Assembly: GCA_964559135.1 (NCBI GenBank)
Contig: CAZLGG010000046.1
Span: forward strand, 1 to 30,168
Length of the DNA stretch: 30,168 nucleotides
Source: DRQF01 sp964559135
Lineage (GTDB): Bacteria; Planctomycetota; GCA-002687715; DRQF01
Direction: 5' to 3'
Translations under genes and position numbers: made by a program
Shown: piece by piece, positions 1 through 7,308 of the stretch
Numbering within the stretch: the stretch's first letter is position 1
Layout: each line of letters opens with the position of its first letter
Notes under the pieces: generated by a model
Told to the model about the DNA's origin: nothing
Seen by the model: the letters and a program-made list of their open reading frames with translations, nothing else
The model's database searches: none

Positions 1-41
1 AAAGGGACCACCCGTACGTCGCCAAGAAGATCATGCCCTAG
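1..41 (+). CDS. C-terminal fragment of an unidentified gene
   Basis: An open frame enters from the left edge and ends in TAG at 39-41. The visible residues are R-D-H-P-Y-V-A-K-K-I-M-P. A GC-rich hairpin follows directly and the next gene is convergent, which fits a real gene end. Too little is visible to name a family, and it could be chance. Confidence 0.3.
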   Translation, partial: RDHPYVAKKIMP

Positions 42-56
42 CCGACGGTTGGCCGG

Positions 57-76
57 GGGCGGTGGCCCAACCGCCC
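57..76. terminator. Hairpin between two convergent gene ends
   Basis: A perfect 7-bp stem, GGGCGGT (57-63) and ACCGCCC (70-76), encloses a 6-nt loop. It lies between the plus-strand stop at 41 and the minus-strand stop at 78. There is no clear T-tract on either side, so it is at best a weak bidirectional terminator. Confidence 0.35.
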
Positions 77-77
77 C

Positions 78-527
78 TCATCCTTCCGCTTCCGCGACCT
101 TGACCTCTTCCACTTCCGCCACGGCGGCCTTGAAGCCCCGCGTCCCCGCGATCATGGCCGCGCCGATCCCCACGTAGACGCCCAAGACGAGCCACGGCAT
201 CGTGGGTCCGGCGTAGACGCGAAGGGCGATCCCCATCCCGATCATCAAGGGAATCACCAGATAGAGGACCGGGTGGAAGGAGAACCACACCCAGTCATGG
301 TGGGGCCGACGACGAATGTAGCCGGCGGTGCGCTCGGCGCTCTTCGCGATGACGAAGATGCCCTTCGCCACACCGATGACGAGCGCGAGGACTAAGGTCA
401 ACGCACGCACACCCGTGCTCTCGATGTTGAAGAAGTACGGGAAAAACCCCCTGACGATGAGCATCACGCCCACCGCAAGCCATACGGCCGTGGCCACGCG
501 CACGCGGCCTGTTCTCGTCAATTTCAT
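78..527 (-). CDS. Small integral membrane protein, function unknown
   Basis: This encodes 149 residues that I do not recognise as a named family. About four hydrophobic segments are visible, near residues 12-32, 41-62, 85-105 and 110-130, joined by short basic loops (a G-Y-I-R-R-R-P-H-H run near 70-77). It ends in an acidic, valine-rich cytoplasmic-looking tail. The start is supported by a GGGGAT ribosome site five bases before ATG at 527-525. A TACAAT hexamer lies about 28 bp upstream on the same strand. It is transcribed divergently from glgP and converges on the fragment at the left edge. No catalytic motif is visible. That it is a real gene is fairly certain; its job is not known. Confidence 0.7.
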   Translation of the reverse strand: MKLTRTGRVRVATAVWLAVGVMLIVRGFFPYFFNIESTGVRALTLVLALVIGVAKGIFVIAKSAERTAGYIRRRPHHDWVWFSFHPVLYLVIPLMIGMGIALRVYAGPTMPWLVLGVYVGIGAAMIAGTRGFKAAVAEVEEVKVAEAEG

Positions 528-554
528 GTTGCATCCCCAAGATCCGAACGCTGC

Positions 555-560
555 ATTGTA
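555..560 (-). promoter_or_regulatory. Possible -10 element for the membrane-protein gene
   Basis: TACAAT on the minus strand (560 to 555) differs from the sigma-70 -10 consensus at one base and lies about 28 bp before the start codon. No convincing -35 hexamer is seen at 16-18 bp, so this is tentative. Confidence 0.25.
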
Positions 561-669
561 GCGCTCACGGCGGGACTCCCCAGGGTGCGACGAGGGAGCG
601 GCTCACGAGCTCTTTCGGGGTCGCCCTCCCGTGCTAACCTCCAAAACCCCACGAAAAAGGGATCACCGC

Positions 670-2808
670 ATGAAGGTCTATTGCGACGCACCGCGAGTGC
701 CGGAGGCTCTGCAGCCCCTGTTGGACCTCGCTTACAACTTTTGGTGGACCCGCGTCCCCGAGGCCGCGAAACTCTTCGAGTCGATGTGCCCGCCTCTTTG
801 GCGCCAGGTCCAAGGCAACGCGGTTCGATTTCTGAGAAAGCTCGGGGACGAGATCCTCGCCCGCCACGAGCGCGATCAGGGCTTCCTCCATCGCATGCAG
901 GGCGTCCACAATCGCTTCACCGCTGAAGTCGGCGACGGCGAGTGCTGCATCCACAGAGGCGTCCTCGAGATGCCCGTCGAACTGCATCCCCTTGCCGCGT
1001 ACTTTTCCGCCGAGTTCGGCCTGCACGAGTCCTTGCCCATCTACTCGGGCGGCCTCGGAATTCTCGCGGGGGACCACGTCAAGGCCACGAGCGATCTTCA
1101 GATACCGTTCGTGGGCGTGGGCCTGCTCTACCGGCAGGGGTATTTCCGCCAACGCCTCAATCTCGAGGGGTGGCAGTACGAACTCTACGAGGACCTTTCG
1201 TTCCACGACTTGGCGCTTCGGGAGGTCCTGAGAGAGGACGAGACACCCCTCCTCGTGACGATCCATCTCCCGGATCGCGACGTGCAGGTCCGCGTCTGGC
1301 TCGCGATGGTCGGACGATCGGCTCTCTTTCTGCTCGACAGCTACGTCCTCGACAACTGGCGAGAAGACCGGCTCATCACGAATCGGCTCTACGACTCCGA
1401 CCGGAAGATCCGATTGCTCCAGGAAATCCTTCTGGGCGTCGGTGGTGTTCGAGCCTTGGAAGCCCTCAACATCACGCCCCGCCGGTTTCATATGAACGAA
1501 GGGCATTCCGCATTCCTCGTTCTCGAACGAGCGGCCCAACTCATCCGGCAGAAAGACATCACCTTCGAGGAGGCCAGGGAACTCACACGCTCCTCGAACG
1601 TCTTCACGACCCACACGCCCGTTGCGGCCGGTCACGAGATCTTCGAACGGGACATCATGGAGCCCATGTTCCAACCTCAACTCGAAAGGTTGAAGTTGAC
1701 CGCGGACGAGTTCTTCAGGTTGGGGCATCGAGATGGCAACTCGTCTTCCTCGGCCTTCGAGATGACGGCGCTGGCGATCCACTTCAGCGACCGCATCAAC
1801 GGCGTGAGTCGACTGCACGGGGAAGTCGCCCGCAAACAGTGGGCGTTCATGTGGCCCGACCGCCCGATCTCGGAGGTGCCGATCGGGCACGTGACCAATG
1901 GAATCGACCTGCCCACCTGGATCGGCCCTGCCATGAGGGATCTCTTCGCGCGTCACTTGGCCCCCGACTGGGAGAATCGGCTCCTGGACGAGGAGCTCTG
2001 GAGCCGTGTCGACAGCATCCCCGACTCCGCACTATGGGAGGCCCTGGTCGCACAGCGCGTCCAACTCGTGAAGTCGGCACGACGACGCTGCGCGGAGCAG
2101 CTCCGCGGGCGCAACGTCGACACGCAACTGTTGAACGCGTTGCTGACGGAGCCGCACGAGAATTCCCTGACCATCGGCTTCGCTCGCCGCTTCGCCACCT
2201 ACAAGCGGGCGACGCTCATCTTCAGGGACGTGGAGCGTCTGGCCCGTCTGTTCGCGGACCGGGACCGTCCGATCCAGATCATCTACGCCGGCAAGGCCCA
2301 CCCCGCGGACGAAGGCGGCAAGCGCCTGATCCAAGAGATCGTCCAGATCGCCGAGAAAGACCCTTTCCGTGGTCGCGTCCTCTTCATCGAGAACTACGAC
2401 ATCGGCATCGCCCGGGAACTCGTGCAGGGAGCGGACGTCTGGTTGAACACGCCCCGGCCTCCCAAGGAGGCCAGCGGCACGAGTGGCATGAAGGCCTGCC
2501 CCAACGGCGCTCTCACTCTTTCCACTCGCGATGGATGGTGGGTCGAAGGCGCAACGCAATCCAACGGATGGACCATCGGGGACGGCAGATTCGAAGGGCG
2601 CAGCGAGGAAGAACTCGACGCCTTCGAGGCGGAGAGCCTCATGTCGCAGCTCGAGAACGAAGTCATTCCACTCTTCTTCGACCGCGATGCCCGGGGATTT
2701 CCCGTCCGTTGGTTGGCCCGAGTGAGAGAAAGTATCCGGACGATTACGCCCTTCTTCAACACGGCGCGCATGGTCCGCGAATACGCGGACACCTATTACA
2801 CGCGCTGA
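670..2808 (+). CDS. glgP: Alpha-glucan (glycogen/maltodextrin) phosphorylase, short bacterial type
   Basis: This 712-residue cytoplasmic enzyme should release glucose-1-phosphate from alpha-1,4-glucans by phosphorolysis with pyridoxal phosphate. The N-terminus carries the DUF3417-type segment of the divergent alpha-glucan phosphorylase subfamily (P-E-A-L-Q-P-L-L-D-L-A-Y-N-F-W-W, residues about 9-24). The core motifs E-F-G-L-H-E-S-L-P-I-Y-S-G-G-L-G and H-M-N-E-G-H follow. The PLP site G-T-S-G-M-K is at residues 603-608, with K608 the likely Schiff-base lysine. The subfamily usually runs about 700-850 residues. A GTG at 631 would add 13 residues but lacks a ribosome site, whereas ATG at 670 follows an AAAAAGGGA run, so 670 was chosen. 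No other glycogen gene is nearby. It is convergent with the cytochrome gene, with 13 bp between the stops. Confidence 0.93.
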   Translation: MKVYCDAPRVPEALQPLLDLAYNFWWTRVPEAAKLFESMCPPLWRQVQGNAVRFLRKLGDEILARHERDQGFLHRMQGVHNRFTAEVGDGECCIHRGVLEMPVELHPLAAYFSAEFGLHESLPIYSGGLGILAGDHVKATSDLQIPFVGVGLLYRQGYFRQRLNLEGWQYELYEDLSFHDLALREVLREDETPLLVTIHLPDRDVQVRVWLAMVGRSALFLLDSYVLDNWREDRLITNRLYDSDRKIRLLQEILLGVGGVRALEALNITPRRFHMNEGHSAFLVLERAAQLIRQKDITFEEARELTRSSNVFTTHTPVAAGHEIFERDIMEPMFQPQLERLKLTADEFFRLGHRDGNSSSSAFEMTALAIHFSDRINGVSRLHGEVARKQWAFMWPDRPISEVPIGHVTNGIDLPTWIGPAMRDLFARHLAPDWENRLLDEELWSRVDSIPDSALWEALVAQRVQLVKSARRRCAEQLRGRNVDTQLLNALLTEPHENSLTIGFARRFATYKRATLIFRDVERLARLFADRDRPIQIIYAGKAHPADEGGKRLIQEIVQIAEKDPFRGRVLFIENYDIGIARELVQGADVWLNTPRPPKEASGTSGMKACPNGALTLSTRDGWWVEGATQSNGWTIGDGRFEGRSEEELDAFEAESLMSQLENEVIPLFFDRDARGFPVRWLARVRESIRTITPFFNTARMVREYADTYYTR

Positions 2809-2828
2809 AGGCGAAGCCGTGTCAGCGC
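2802..2828. terminator. Stem-loop spanning two convergent stop codons
   Basis: A perfect 7-bp stem, GCGCTGA (2802-2808) and TCAGCGC (2822-2828), contains both stop codons. The 13-nt loop holds a further GGC-GAA-GCC mini-hairpin. It is symmetrical, so it could act for both genes, but no T-run follows on either strand. Confidence 0.4.
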
Positions 2829-3823
2829 ACGGTCTCCGTTTCGGCGAGGAGGATGCGCTTTTCCTTCTCTCGTCCCGGAACGACGGGAAAACGGAGGACG
2901 AGCGACGTGACGGCACGCTGAGCCATCGCTGGGAAGGGAATCCGGATCGTCGTCGGCTTCTCGGGCGGAAGGACACGCTCCTTCGCCTTGTCGTAGATCT
3001 GGGTCACCGTCTGGATCTCCGTCCCGTCTCCACCGAAAAAGCGCACCTCGAGTCGGCCCTCTCGCCCCTCGCTGCTGGGAAACACGTGGCCCGTATGCAT
3101 CGTCGTGGTGACGACGACATGCGTGCCGTCCGATTCCGCGCGAAGGTCGGCCGCATCTTCGGCCTCGCCCACGGTATGGGCTCCCGCGAACAGATGCCGG
3201 CGACCGAGGCGCGCCTCCTGGACGTTCTTCAGCTTTCGACGACCTCGCGCCATGACTCGGGTCACTTCCTCCATATGGCAGGATTGGCAGGTCTTGCCAT
3301 TCGCGGCGGCCGGACTCTTCTCGTAGCTGGTCCATTGATCATGAGCCGCGTTGACCTCCGGATGACCGTGACAGCTCTTGCAGACGCGGGCCTCCAAGTA
3401 TTCGGCCTTGACGAGGATGCCGCCGTGCCCCTTGCTGGGGTACGGCCCGTAATAACGAGCGGGATCGTTGTGACAGGTCGTGCAGTTGACACCGAGTTTC
3501 CGGGCATCCTTGCGCGCCTCGGGGACATCCCCGAATCCATTTGGGGGGAGGCTCCCCGGCGCGTGGCACCGGGCACAGGCCTCACCCTTGTCGGGGAGAG
3601 CCGCGATCGCCTCCTGGAAGACCGGATTGATCCAGCTCTTGGCATGGCGGGAGGCCTTCCACTCCTTCCACTGGTCGAGATGACACTTCTTGCAGGTCTT
3701 CATGAGCCGCTTGACTTCGACCTTCGGGCCACCCTGGTGGGACACGGAGGGCGTCGATGCGACCTGAGGCAGATGGGTCCAGAGGATCAGGCAGGAAAGT
3801 AACGACAGGATGCGGACGGTCAT
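2822..3823 (-). CDS. Periplasmic pentahaem cytochrome c, c554-like
   Basis: The 333-residue product has a cleavable signal peptide (residues 1 to about 23) and five CXXCH haem-binding motifs: 44-48 (CKKCH), 83-87 (CARCH), 114-118 (CTTCH), 148-152 (CKSCH) and 179-183 (CQSCH). A H-A-K-S-W signature at 60-64 is typical of cytochrome c554-like proteins. The C-terminal third has no haem motif and looks like a beta-rich domain. It should be a periplasmic electron carrier or part of a multihaem redox complex; the partner is not in the window. The open frame extends 57 codons further upstream, but a GGGAGG site seven bases before ATG at 3823 and the signal peptide fix the start. It lies just past the terminator of the flagellin operon, so it is probably expressed independently. 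Confidence 0.88.
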   Translation of the reverse strand: MTVRILSLLSCLILWTHLPQVASTPSVSHQGGPKVEVKRLMKTCKKCHLDQWKEWKASRHAKSWINPVFQEAIAALPDKGEACARCHAPGSLPPNGFGDVPEARKDARKLGVNCTTCHNDPARYYGPYPSKGHGGILVKAEYLEARVCKSCHGHPEVNAAHDQWTSYEKSPAAANGKTCQSCHMEEVTRVMARGRRKLKNVQEARLGRRHLFAGAHTVGEAEDAADLRAESDGTHVVVTTTMHTGHVFPSSEGREGRLEVRFFGGDGTEIQTVTQIYDKAKERVLPPEKPTTIRIPFPAMAQRAVTSLVLRFPVVPGREKEKRILLAETETVR

Positions 3824-3889
3824 GGTGACGCCTCCCAGAATGCCAAGCCATTGTCTCGGCGGGGACTCGAGACATCCACGATACCATCG

Positions 3890-3930
3890 AAAAAACCCGA
3901 GGAGAAACCTGTTCAGCCTCTCCTCGGGTT
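3890..3930 (-). terminator. Intrinsic terminator of the fliC-fliD-fliS operon
   Basis: On the minus strand a perfect 12-bp stem is followed by six T residues. In plus coordinates the arms are AACCCGAGGAGA (3894-3905) and TCTCCTCGGGTT (3919-3930), with a 13-nt loop and an A-run at 3890-3895. It lies about 60 nt after the fliT-like stop and before the cytochrome gene. This is a textbook Rho-independent terminator. Confidence 0.92.
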
Positions 3931-3966
3931 CGGTCTCCACGCCTGAACGTGGCCCTTCGGTCGTCC

Positions 3967-3984
3967 CCCCGCCGCCCGGCGGGG
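3967..3984 (-). other. GC-rich hairpin just after the fliT-like stop
   Basis: CCCCGCC (3967-3973) pairs perfectly with GGCGGGG (3978-3984) across a 4-nt loop, six bases beyond the stop codon at 3991. It has no T-tract. It may protect the 3' end of the operon mRNA ahead of the true terminator. Confidence 0.4.
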
Positions 3985-3990
3985 ATGACA

Positions 3991-4377
3991 TCAACCCTTT
4001 CGATCTATCACCCGGGCGTCATGACCTCCGCGCGTCGCCTTGAAGCGCATCAGACGGAGGCGCGTTTCCTTGGCCTCCCCGATGGCCCTGCGTGTTTCCT
4101 CGGCTTTGACGCTCAAGACGTCGAGGATTCGATCGTTCATGAGTTTGAGGTCGCCCACCATGTCGGCCAACTGCGCATCGTCCTCGGTGCGGTCCGGGTC
4201 TTGAAGGCGCGATTCGATGATTGGCCGGATTTCGGCCATCCTCTCCTCGGCTTCTTCGGACAGCGCCTTCACCCGCTCGACGTCGTCCTCCTCGAGGGCG
4301 GCGAGCACGAGCCGGGAAATGGACCGCAGCCGGGTCAGGCGTTGCCAGAACGCCGGCGAATAAGTCTCCGCGATCAT
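3991..4377 (-). CDS. FliT-like flagellar export chaperone (probable)
   Basis: The product is a 128-residue, highly charged, all-helical protein. It lies 16 nt downstream of fliS, the usual place of fliT in fliD-fliS-fliT operons. FliT family members are about 100-120 residues, bind the cap protein FliD in the cytoplasm and in some bacteria modulate the master regulator. Here the helical pattern (R-S-I-S-R-L-V-L-A-A-L-E-E-D-D-V-E-R-V near 18-36, then a long E/R-rich helix) fits that family. I see no diagnostic motif, so the call rests on size, composition and position. An AAAGGA site lies about eleven bases before the ATG. It is the last gene before the operon terminator. Confidence 0.6.
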   Translation of the reverse strand: MIAETYSPAFWQRLTRLRSISRLVLAALEEDDVERVKALSEEAEERMAEIRPIIESRLQDPDRTEDDAQLADMVGDLKLMNDRILDVLSVKAEETRRAIGEAKETRLRLMRFKATRGGHDARVIDRKG

Positions 4378-4393
4378 GAAATGGAACGTCCTT

Positions 4394-4780
4394 TCAGATC
4401 TGGCCCGCGACTTCTCGCCAGGCGCTCTCCAAGGTGGTCAGAATCTCGATCACATCCTCGAGTCCTTCCTCCGTGCGATTGAGGTTGGCCTGAACGAGTT
4501 GTTCCATGATGAAGACGTAGAGTCCCTCGAGCTGACCGGAGAGCTGTTTTCCGATCTCTCCTCCCGCCTCGTGATCCAAAGCGATCTTGAGCTCGGACAC
4601 GACGTTGTAGGCATTGCTGATCGCGGTGCCGCAAGCGGCGTTGTTGCCCTTTTGCATGTGGTAGCGAGCCTGCTCGACGAATCGGATGGCGCCCTCGTAC
4701 ATGAGCACCACGAGTTTGGCTCGCGACGATGTGAGTACAGCGTTCTTGGTGTATTCGAGTGTTGCGTTGGAAGCGGCCAA
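4394..4780 (-). CDS. fliS: Flagellin export chaperone FliS
   Basis: This 128-residue cytoplasmic chaperone should bind the disordered C-terminus of flagellin and keep it unpolymerised until export. The FliS pattern is clear: A-K-L-V-V-L-M-Y-E-G-A-I-R-F-V-E-Q-A (about 20-37), then the S-E-L-K-I-A-L-D-H-E-A-G-G-E-I-G stretch and the L-Y-V-F-I-M-E-Q-L segment. The start is a TTG codon at 4780-4778, supported by a GGAAAGGA site seven bases upstream, so the true first residue is Met decoded from TTG. It lies 73 nt after fliD; that gap holds an 8-bp hairpin. A rare start may lower its translation relative to flagellin. Confidence 0.9.
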   Translation of the reverse strand: MAASNATLEYTKNAVLTSSRAKLVVLMYEGAIRFVEQARYHMQKGNNAACGTAISNAYNVVSELKIALDHEAGGEIGKQLSGQLEGLYVFIMEQLVQANLNRTEEGLEDVIEILTTLESAWREVAGQI

Positions 4781-4808
4781 GATGTCTTCCTTTCCCTCTG
4801 CTGTTCAT

Positions 4809-4834
4809 GGACGCTGACGAACGTCGCAGCGTCC
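4809..4834 (-). other. Stem-loop in the fliD-fliS intergenic region
   Basis: GGACGCTG (4809-4816) pairs perfectly with CAGCGTCC (4827-4834) around a 10-nt loop. No T-run follows in the direction of transcription, so it is not an intrinsic terminator. It could be an mRNA processing or stability element. Confidence 0.4.
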
Positions 4835-4853
4835 CCTTTTCCCATGTCTCGGT

Positions 4854-6182
4854 TCAACCGAGACGTCCGAGCGACGCCGACAAGAAGGCGCCCTGAGATT
4901 GGTATCTGGCGGTCAAGCCCTCGAAAGACGCGAATTTGCGCCGCAACGTCTCCTCGGTGCGAGTCAGACGCTGCTCCGCGTTGGCGATCTGCTCGTCCAG
5001 CGACCGAATTCGCGCGTCGAGATTGGTCTGTCTGAGGCGAAGCGTTCCGTCTCCCGGAGACAGGATTCCGGCATTCGTTCCGTCGCCGTTCAGAACGGTG
5101 TCGAAGATCGCCCCCAGGCCGTCCGCTCCGTTCTTCCCCGTGAAGAGATCGCGAACGTCATTGAAGCCGTTGTCGATGGCCGTCTTGAGCTTGGAGCGAT
5201 CCAGATTGAGCTTGCCCGAGGAATCCGTGGATATCCCTATCTGCGACAGTGCGACGAGAGAAAACGTTCCCCCGTCGAGATTCGATGCGGTCGCCGTCGC
5301 CAATTGATTCTTGATGCCTCTCAACGCGACGTCCTGACTGTCGCCTTGCGAGTCGATGAAGCTGACGACATCGTTGTATGCATCAAGGGCCTCTTGGAGT
5401 CGGTCGCCGATCCCTTCGACGTCACGATCGATCGTTACGTCGGTCGAGCCCACCTTCTTGAGATTGAATGTCAATCCGTCCACGGCCCCGTCAACGCTGT
5501 TGGAATCAGCGGTGACCGCGAGCCCATTGATCGTGAACTGCGAGTCCTGACCGGCTTCGAGCACGCTCGATGTGGCGAAGGGGTCGGTCTCTCCAGGATC
5601 GTTGAAGCCGCTTGCCGTCAGTGTGAACTGATTCGCGACGCCGGTCTTCTCGGAATTGACGACGAGCTGGTAGGAGCTGCCGTCGTAGATCACGTTGGCT
5701 TGGACTCCGGCGTCAGCGGCATTGATCTTGTCCCGAATGTCTACGAGCGTATCGCCGGCATCCACCGTGATTTGCTGGCTGGTCGTGCCGATGGTCAGGT
5801 CAATCGTTCCATCGCCGAATGTGCTCTGGTCTTTGTCGTTGAAGGGTGAGGTGAAGGCCACACTCTTGGCGGTGGCCAGTTGATTCACCTGGACCGAGTA
5901 GCTGGACGGCAGAGCTCCGTCGGCGGCATCGATCGTCGCGACGGTGTCATCCGTCGACGTGGAGGTGAAGAGAGTCAGCTCGGACGAATTCTTCAGAGTC
6001 GTGATCTTATCGGCCAAGGTCTGGAGTTTGGATTGAAACTCCGAAAACTGCCCCTGTTTCGAGACGAGCTCGGCGCGCTTTTGATCCAGCCGATCGAGAG
6101 GCCTGGCCTCGAGGGTGAGTAGCTGCTGGATGATGGCGTTTGTATCGAGACCGCTCGCGAGTCCACCGATGCTGAATGTCAT
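4854..6182 (-). CDS. fliD: Flagellar filament cap protein FliD (hook-associated protein 2)
   Basis: This 442-residue secreted protein caps the growing filament and promotes flagellin folding. The N-terminus M-T-F-S-I-G-G-L-A-S-G-L-D-T is the FliD signature. Residues about 30-70 form the N-terminal coiled coil, followed by a beta-rich middle (flagellin hook IN-type segment near 205-245). The C-terminal coiled coil ends in R-Y-Q-S-Q-G-A-F-L. The length is normal (about 430-480). The ATG at 6182 has a CAGGAG site eight bases upstream. A sigma-28-type promoter lies at 6248-6274, so it can be transcribed apart from fliC. Its chaperone would be the FliT-like protein downstream. Confidence 0.96.
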   Translation of the reverse strand: MTFSIGGLASGLDTNAIIQQLLTLEARPLDRLDQKRAELVSKQGQFSEFQSKLQTLADKITTLKNSSELTLFTSTSTDDTVATIDAADGALPSSYSVQVNQLATAKSVAFTSPFNDKDQSTFGDGTIDLTIGTTSQQITVDAGDTLVDIRDKINAADAGVQANVIYDGSSYQLVVNSEKTGVANQFTLTASGFNDPGETDPFATSSVLEAGQDSQFTINGLAVTADSNSVDGAVDGLTFNLKKVGSTDVTIDRDVEGIGDRLQEALDAYNDVVSFIDSQGDSQDVALRGIKNQLATATASNLDGGTFSLVALSQIGISTDSSGKLNLDRSKLKTAIDNGFNDVRDLFTGKNGADGLGAIFDTVLNGDGTNAGILSPGDGTLRLRQTNLDARIRSLDEQIANAEQRLTRTEETLRRKFASFEGLTARYQSQGAFLSASLGRLG

Positions 6183-6211
6183 GTGTCAACTCCTGTCGAA
6201 TTCCACGGAGG

Positions 6212-6229
6212 CCGTCCCGGTCGGGACGG
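6212..6229 (-). other. Hairpin in the fliD 5' leader
   Basis: CCGTCCC (6212-6218) pairs with GGGACGG (6223-6229) around a 4-nt loop. It lies between the sigma-28-type promoter at 6248-6274 and the fliD start, so it would be in the fliD leader. No T-tract follows. Confidence 0.4.
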
Positions 6230-6247
6230 GGAGTCTCCGCCATCTCC

Positions 6248-6274
6248 TTTTCGGCTTACGGGGGCTCCGCTTGA
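6248..6274 (-). promoter_or_regulatory. Sigma-28 (FliA)-type promoter for fliD
   Basis: On the minus strand TCAAGCGG (6274-6267), an 11-nt spacer and GCCGAAAA (6255-6248) match the flagellar sigma-28 layout TAAAGTTT-N11-GCCGATAA. Spacing is exact and the -10 has one change. The AAGCGG part of the -35 is shared with the fliC promoter. Confidence 0.7.
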
Positions 6275-6293
6275 GCCTCTGAGTATTCTCGAG

Positions 6294-6323
6294 GCGGTAG
6301 TCGGGTCTTCACCCAGTGACCGC
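6294..6323 (-). other. Folded region after the fliC stop
   Basis: GCGGT (6294-6298) and ACCGC (6319-6323) form an outer stem around an inner GGGT/ACCC hairpin (6303-6306 and 6311-6314 with a 4-nt loop), starting 9 nt after the fliC stop. There is no T-run. It may be a 3'-stabilising structure or a weak terminator for fliC. Confidence 0.3.
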
Positions 6324-6331
6324 GCCCGGGC

Positions 6332-7162
6332 TTATCCCTGGAGGAGTGACAGGGCGGCCTGAGGCTGAACGTTGGCCTGGGCCAGAATCGAGATGGCGGC
6401 CTGCTGAAGGATGGAGTTCCGCGTGAGATTCGCGGTCTCTTCTGCCACGTCCAAGTCACGGATACGTGACTCGGCGGCCGAGAGGTTCTCTCGATCGATC
6501 TGCAGCTGTCGGATCGTACTCTGGAGCCGATTCTGAGTGGCGCCGAGACTGCCGCGCAGGCTGAGAACAGTGTTGATCGCGGCATCGATGCCGACGATGG
6601 CATTGGTCACGTTGGCGCCCGTGCCGATCGAGAGGGCGCTGATGCCAAGATTGCTCGCGAGAGTCGACACCAGCGAGATGTTGAGTGTATCGACGCCGGC
6701 CGTGGTGCCTGGACCGATATGCAACGAGATCGTCGGGCTGGTCCCATCCAACAGCTTGAGACCACTGAAGTTCGTCGCCTTCGCGATGCGGTCGATCTCG
6801 CTGATGATCTGCTGGAATTCGAGATCCAGCGTGTCGCGATCCTGGTCCGCCAACGTGCCATTCTTGGACTGAATGGCCAGCTCTCGCATGCGAACGAGAA
6901 TGTTGTTCACTTCGTTCAGAGCGCCTTCCGCAGTCTGGACCAAGCTGATGCCGTCATTGGCGTTTCGCTCGGACTGCGCAACGGAACGAATCTGAGCACG
7001 GAGGCGCTCACTGATGGCGAGACCGGCGGCATCGTCTGAGGCGCTCGCGACCCGGAGGCCGGTGGAGAGCTTGCGGAACGAACCGGACAGGGCGAGGGTC
7101 GCTCCGGCCAGGTTTCGCTGGGCGTTCAGGGACGCAACGTTCGTCTGGATTCTAAGACCCAT
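6332..7162 (-). CDS. fliC: Flagellin
   Basis: This 276-residue filament subunit is exported through the flagellar type III system. The N-terminal D0/D1 domain (M-G-L-R-I-Q-T-N-V-A-S-L-N-A-Q-R-N-L) and C-terminal D1/D0 domain (ending A-N-V-Q-P-Q-A-A-L-S-L-L-Q-G) are both complete. Only about 50 residues lie between them, so the outer D2/D3 domains are essentially absent. The region L-V-R-M-R-E-L-A-I-Q-S-K-N-G-T keeps the conserved D1 helix recognised by TLR5 in other flagellins. The frame extends to a TTG at 7186, but ATG at 7162 has an AGGAGG site five bases upstream and begins exactly at the family N-terminus. It is driven by a sigma-28-type promoter at 7282-7308 and is the only flagellin in the window. 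Confidence 0.97.
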   Translation of the reverse strand: MGLRIQTNVASLNAQRNLAGATLALSGSFRKLSTGLRVASASDDAAGLAISERLRAQIRSVAQSERNANDGISLVQTAEGALNEVNNILVRMRELAIQSKNGTLADQDRDTLDLEFQQIISEIDRIAKATNFSGLKLLDGTSPTISLHIGPGTTAGVDTLNISLVSTLASNLGISALSIGTGANVTNAIVGIDAAINTVLSLRGSLGATQNRLQSTIRQLQIDRENLSAAESRIRDLDVAEETANLTRNSILQQAAISILAQANVQPQAALSLLQG

Positions 7163-7197
7163 GGTTTCCTCCTCGATCGGTTGCAACGCCGAGTCTT

Positions 7198-7224
7198 TTG
7201 GGTGAGGTAGTCAGCCTCACCCAA
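7198..7224 (-). other. Perfect 10-bp stem-loop in the fliC 5' leader
   Basis: TTGGGTGAGG (7198-7207) and CCTCACCCAA (7215-7224) flank a 7-nt loop. It lies 35 nt before the fliC start codon and downstream of the promoter, so it is transcribed as part of the fliC leader. It lacks a terminator tail. Confidence 0.65.
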
Positions 7225-7281
7225 CCCCGCGCTGCGCGCTGTGGTCAGCCTTCCCTTTTCCGAAAGGCGGGTGATGTGTCC

Positions 7282-7308
7282 TGATCGGCACCCAGAGGCG
7301 CCGCTTTA
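7282..7308 (-). promoter_or_regulatory. Sigma-28 (FliA)-type promoter for fliC
   Basis: On the minus strand TAAAGCGG (7308-7301), an 11-nt spacer and GCCGATCA (7289-7282) match the flagellar sigma-28 consensus TAAAGTTT-N11-GCCGATAA, with exact spacing and only one change in the -10. The predicted leader is about 110 nt. Confidence 0.88.

Noticed and set aside
634..1956. Long minus-strand open frame of 440 codons
   Set aside because: It is fully antisense to glgP, whose protein has clear family motifs. The antisense product is of biased composition, typical of high-GC shadow frames.
942..2921. 659-codon plus-strand frame overlapping glgP
   Set aside because: Arg/Pro/Gly-rich shadow in another frame of glgP with no ribosome site or recognisable motif.
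7210..7230. Possible sigma-54 site upstream of fliC (GG-N10-GC)
   Set aside because: Only the spacing fits; neither the TGGCACG nor the TTGCA element resembles consensus, and it lies inside the leader hairpin.
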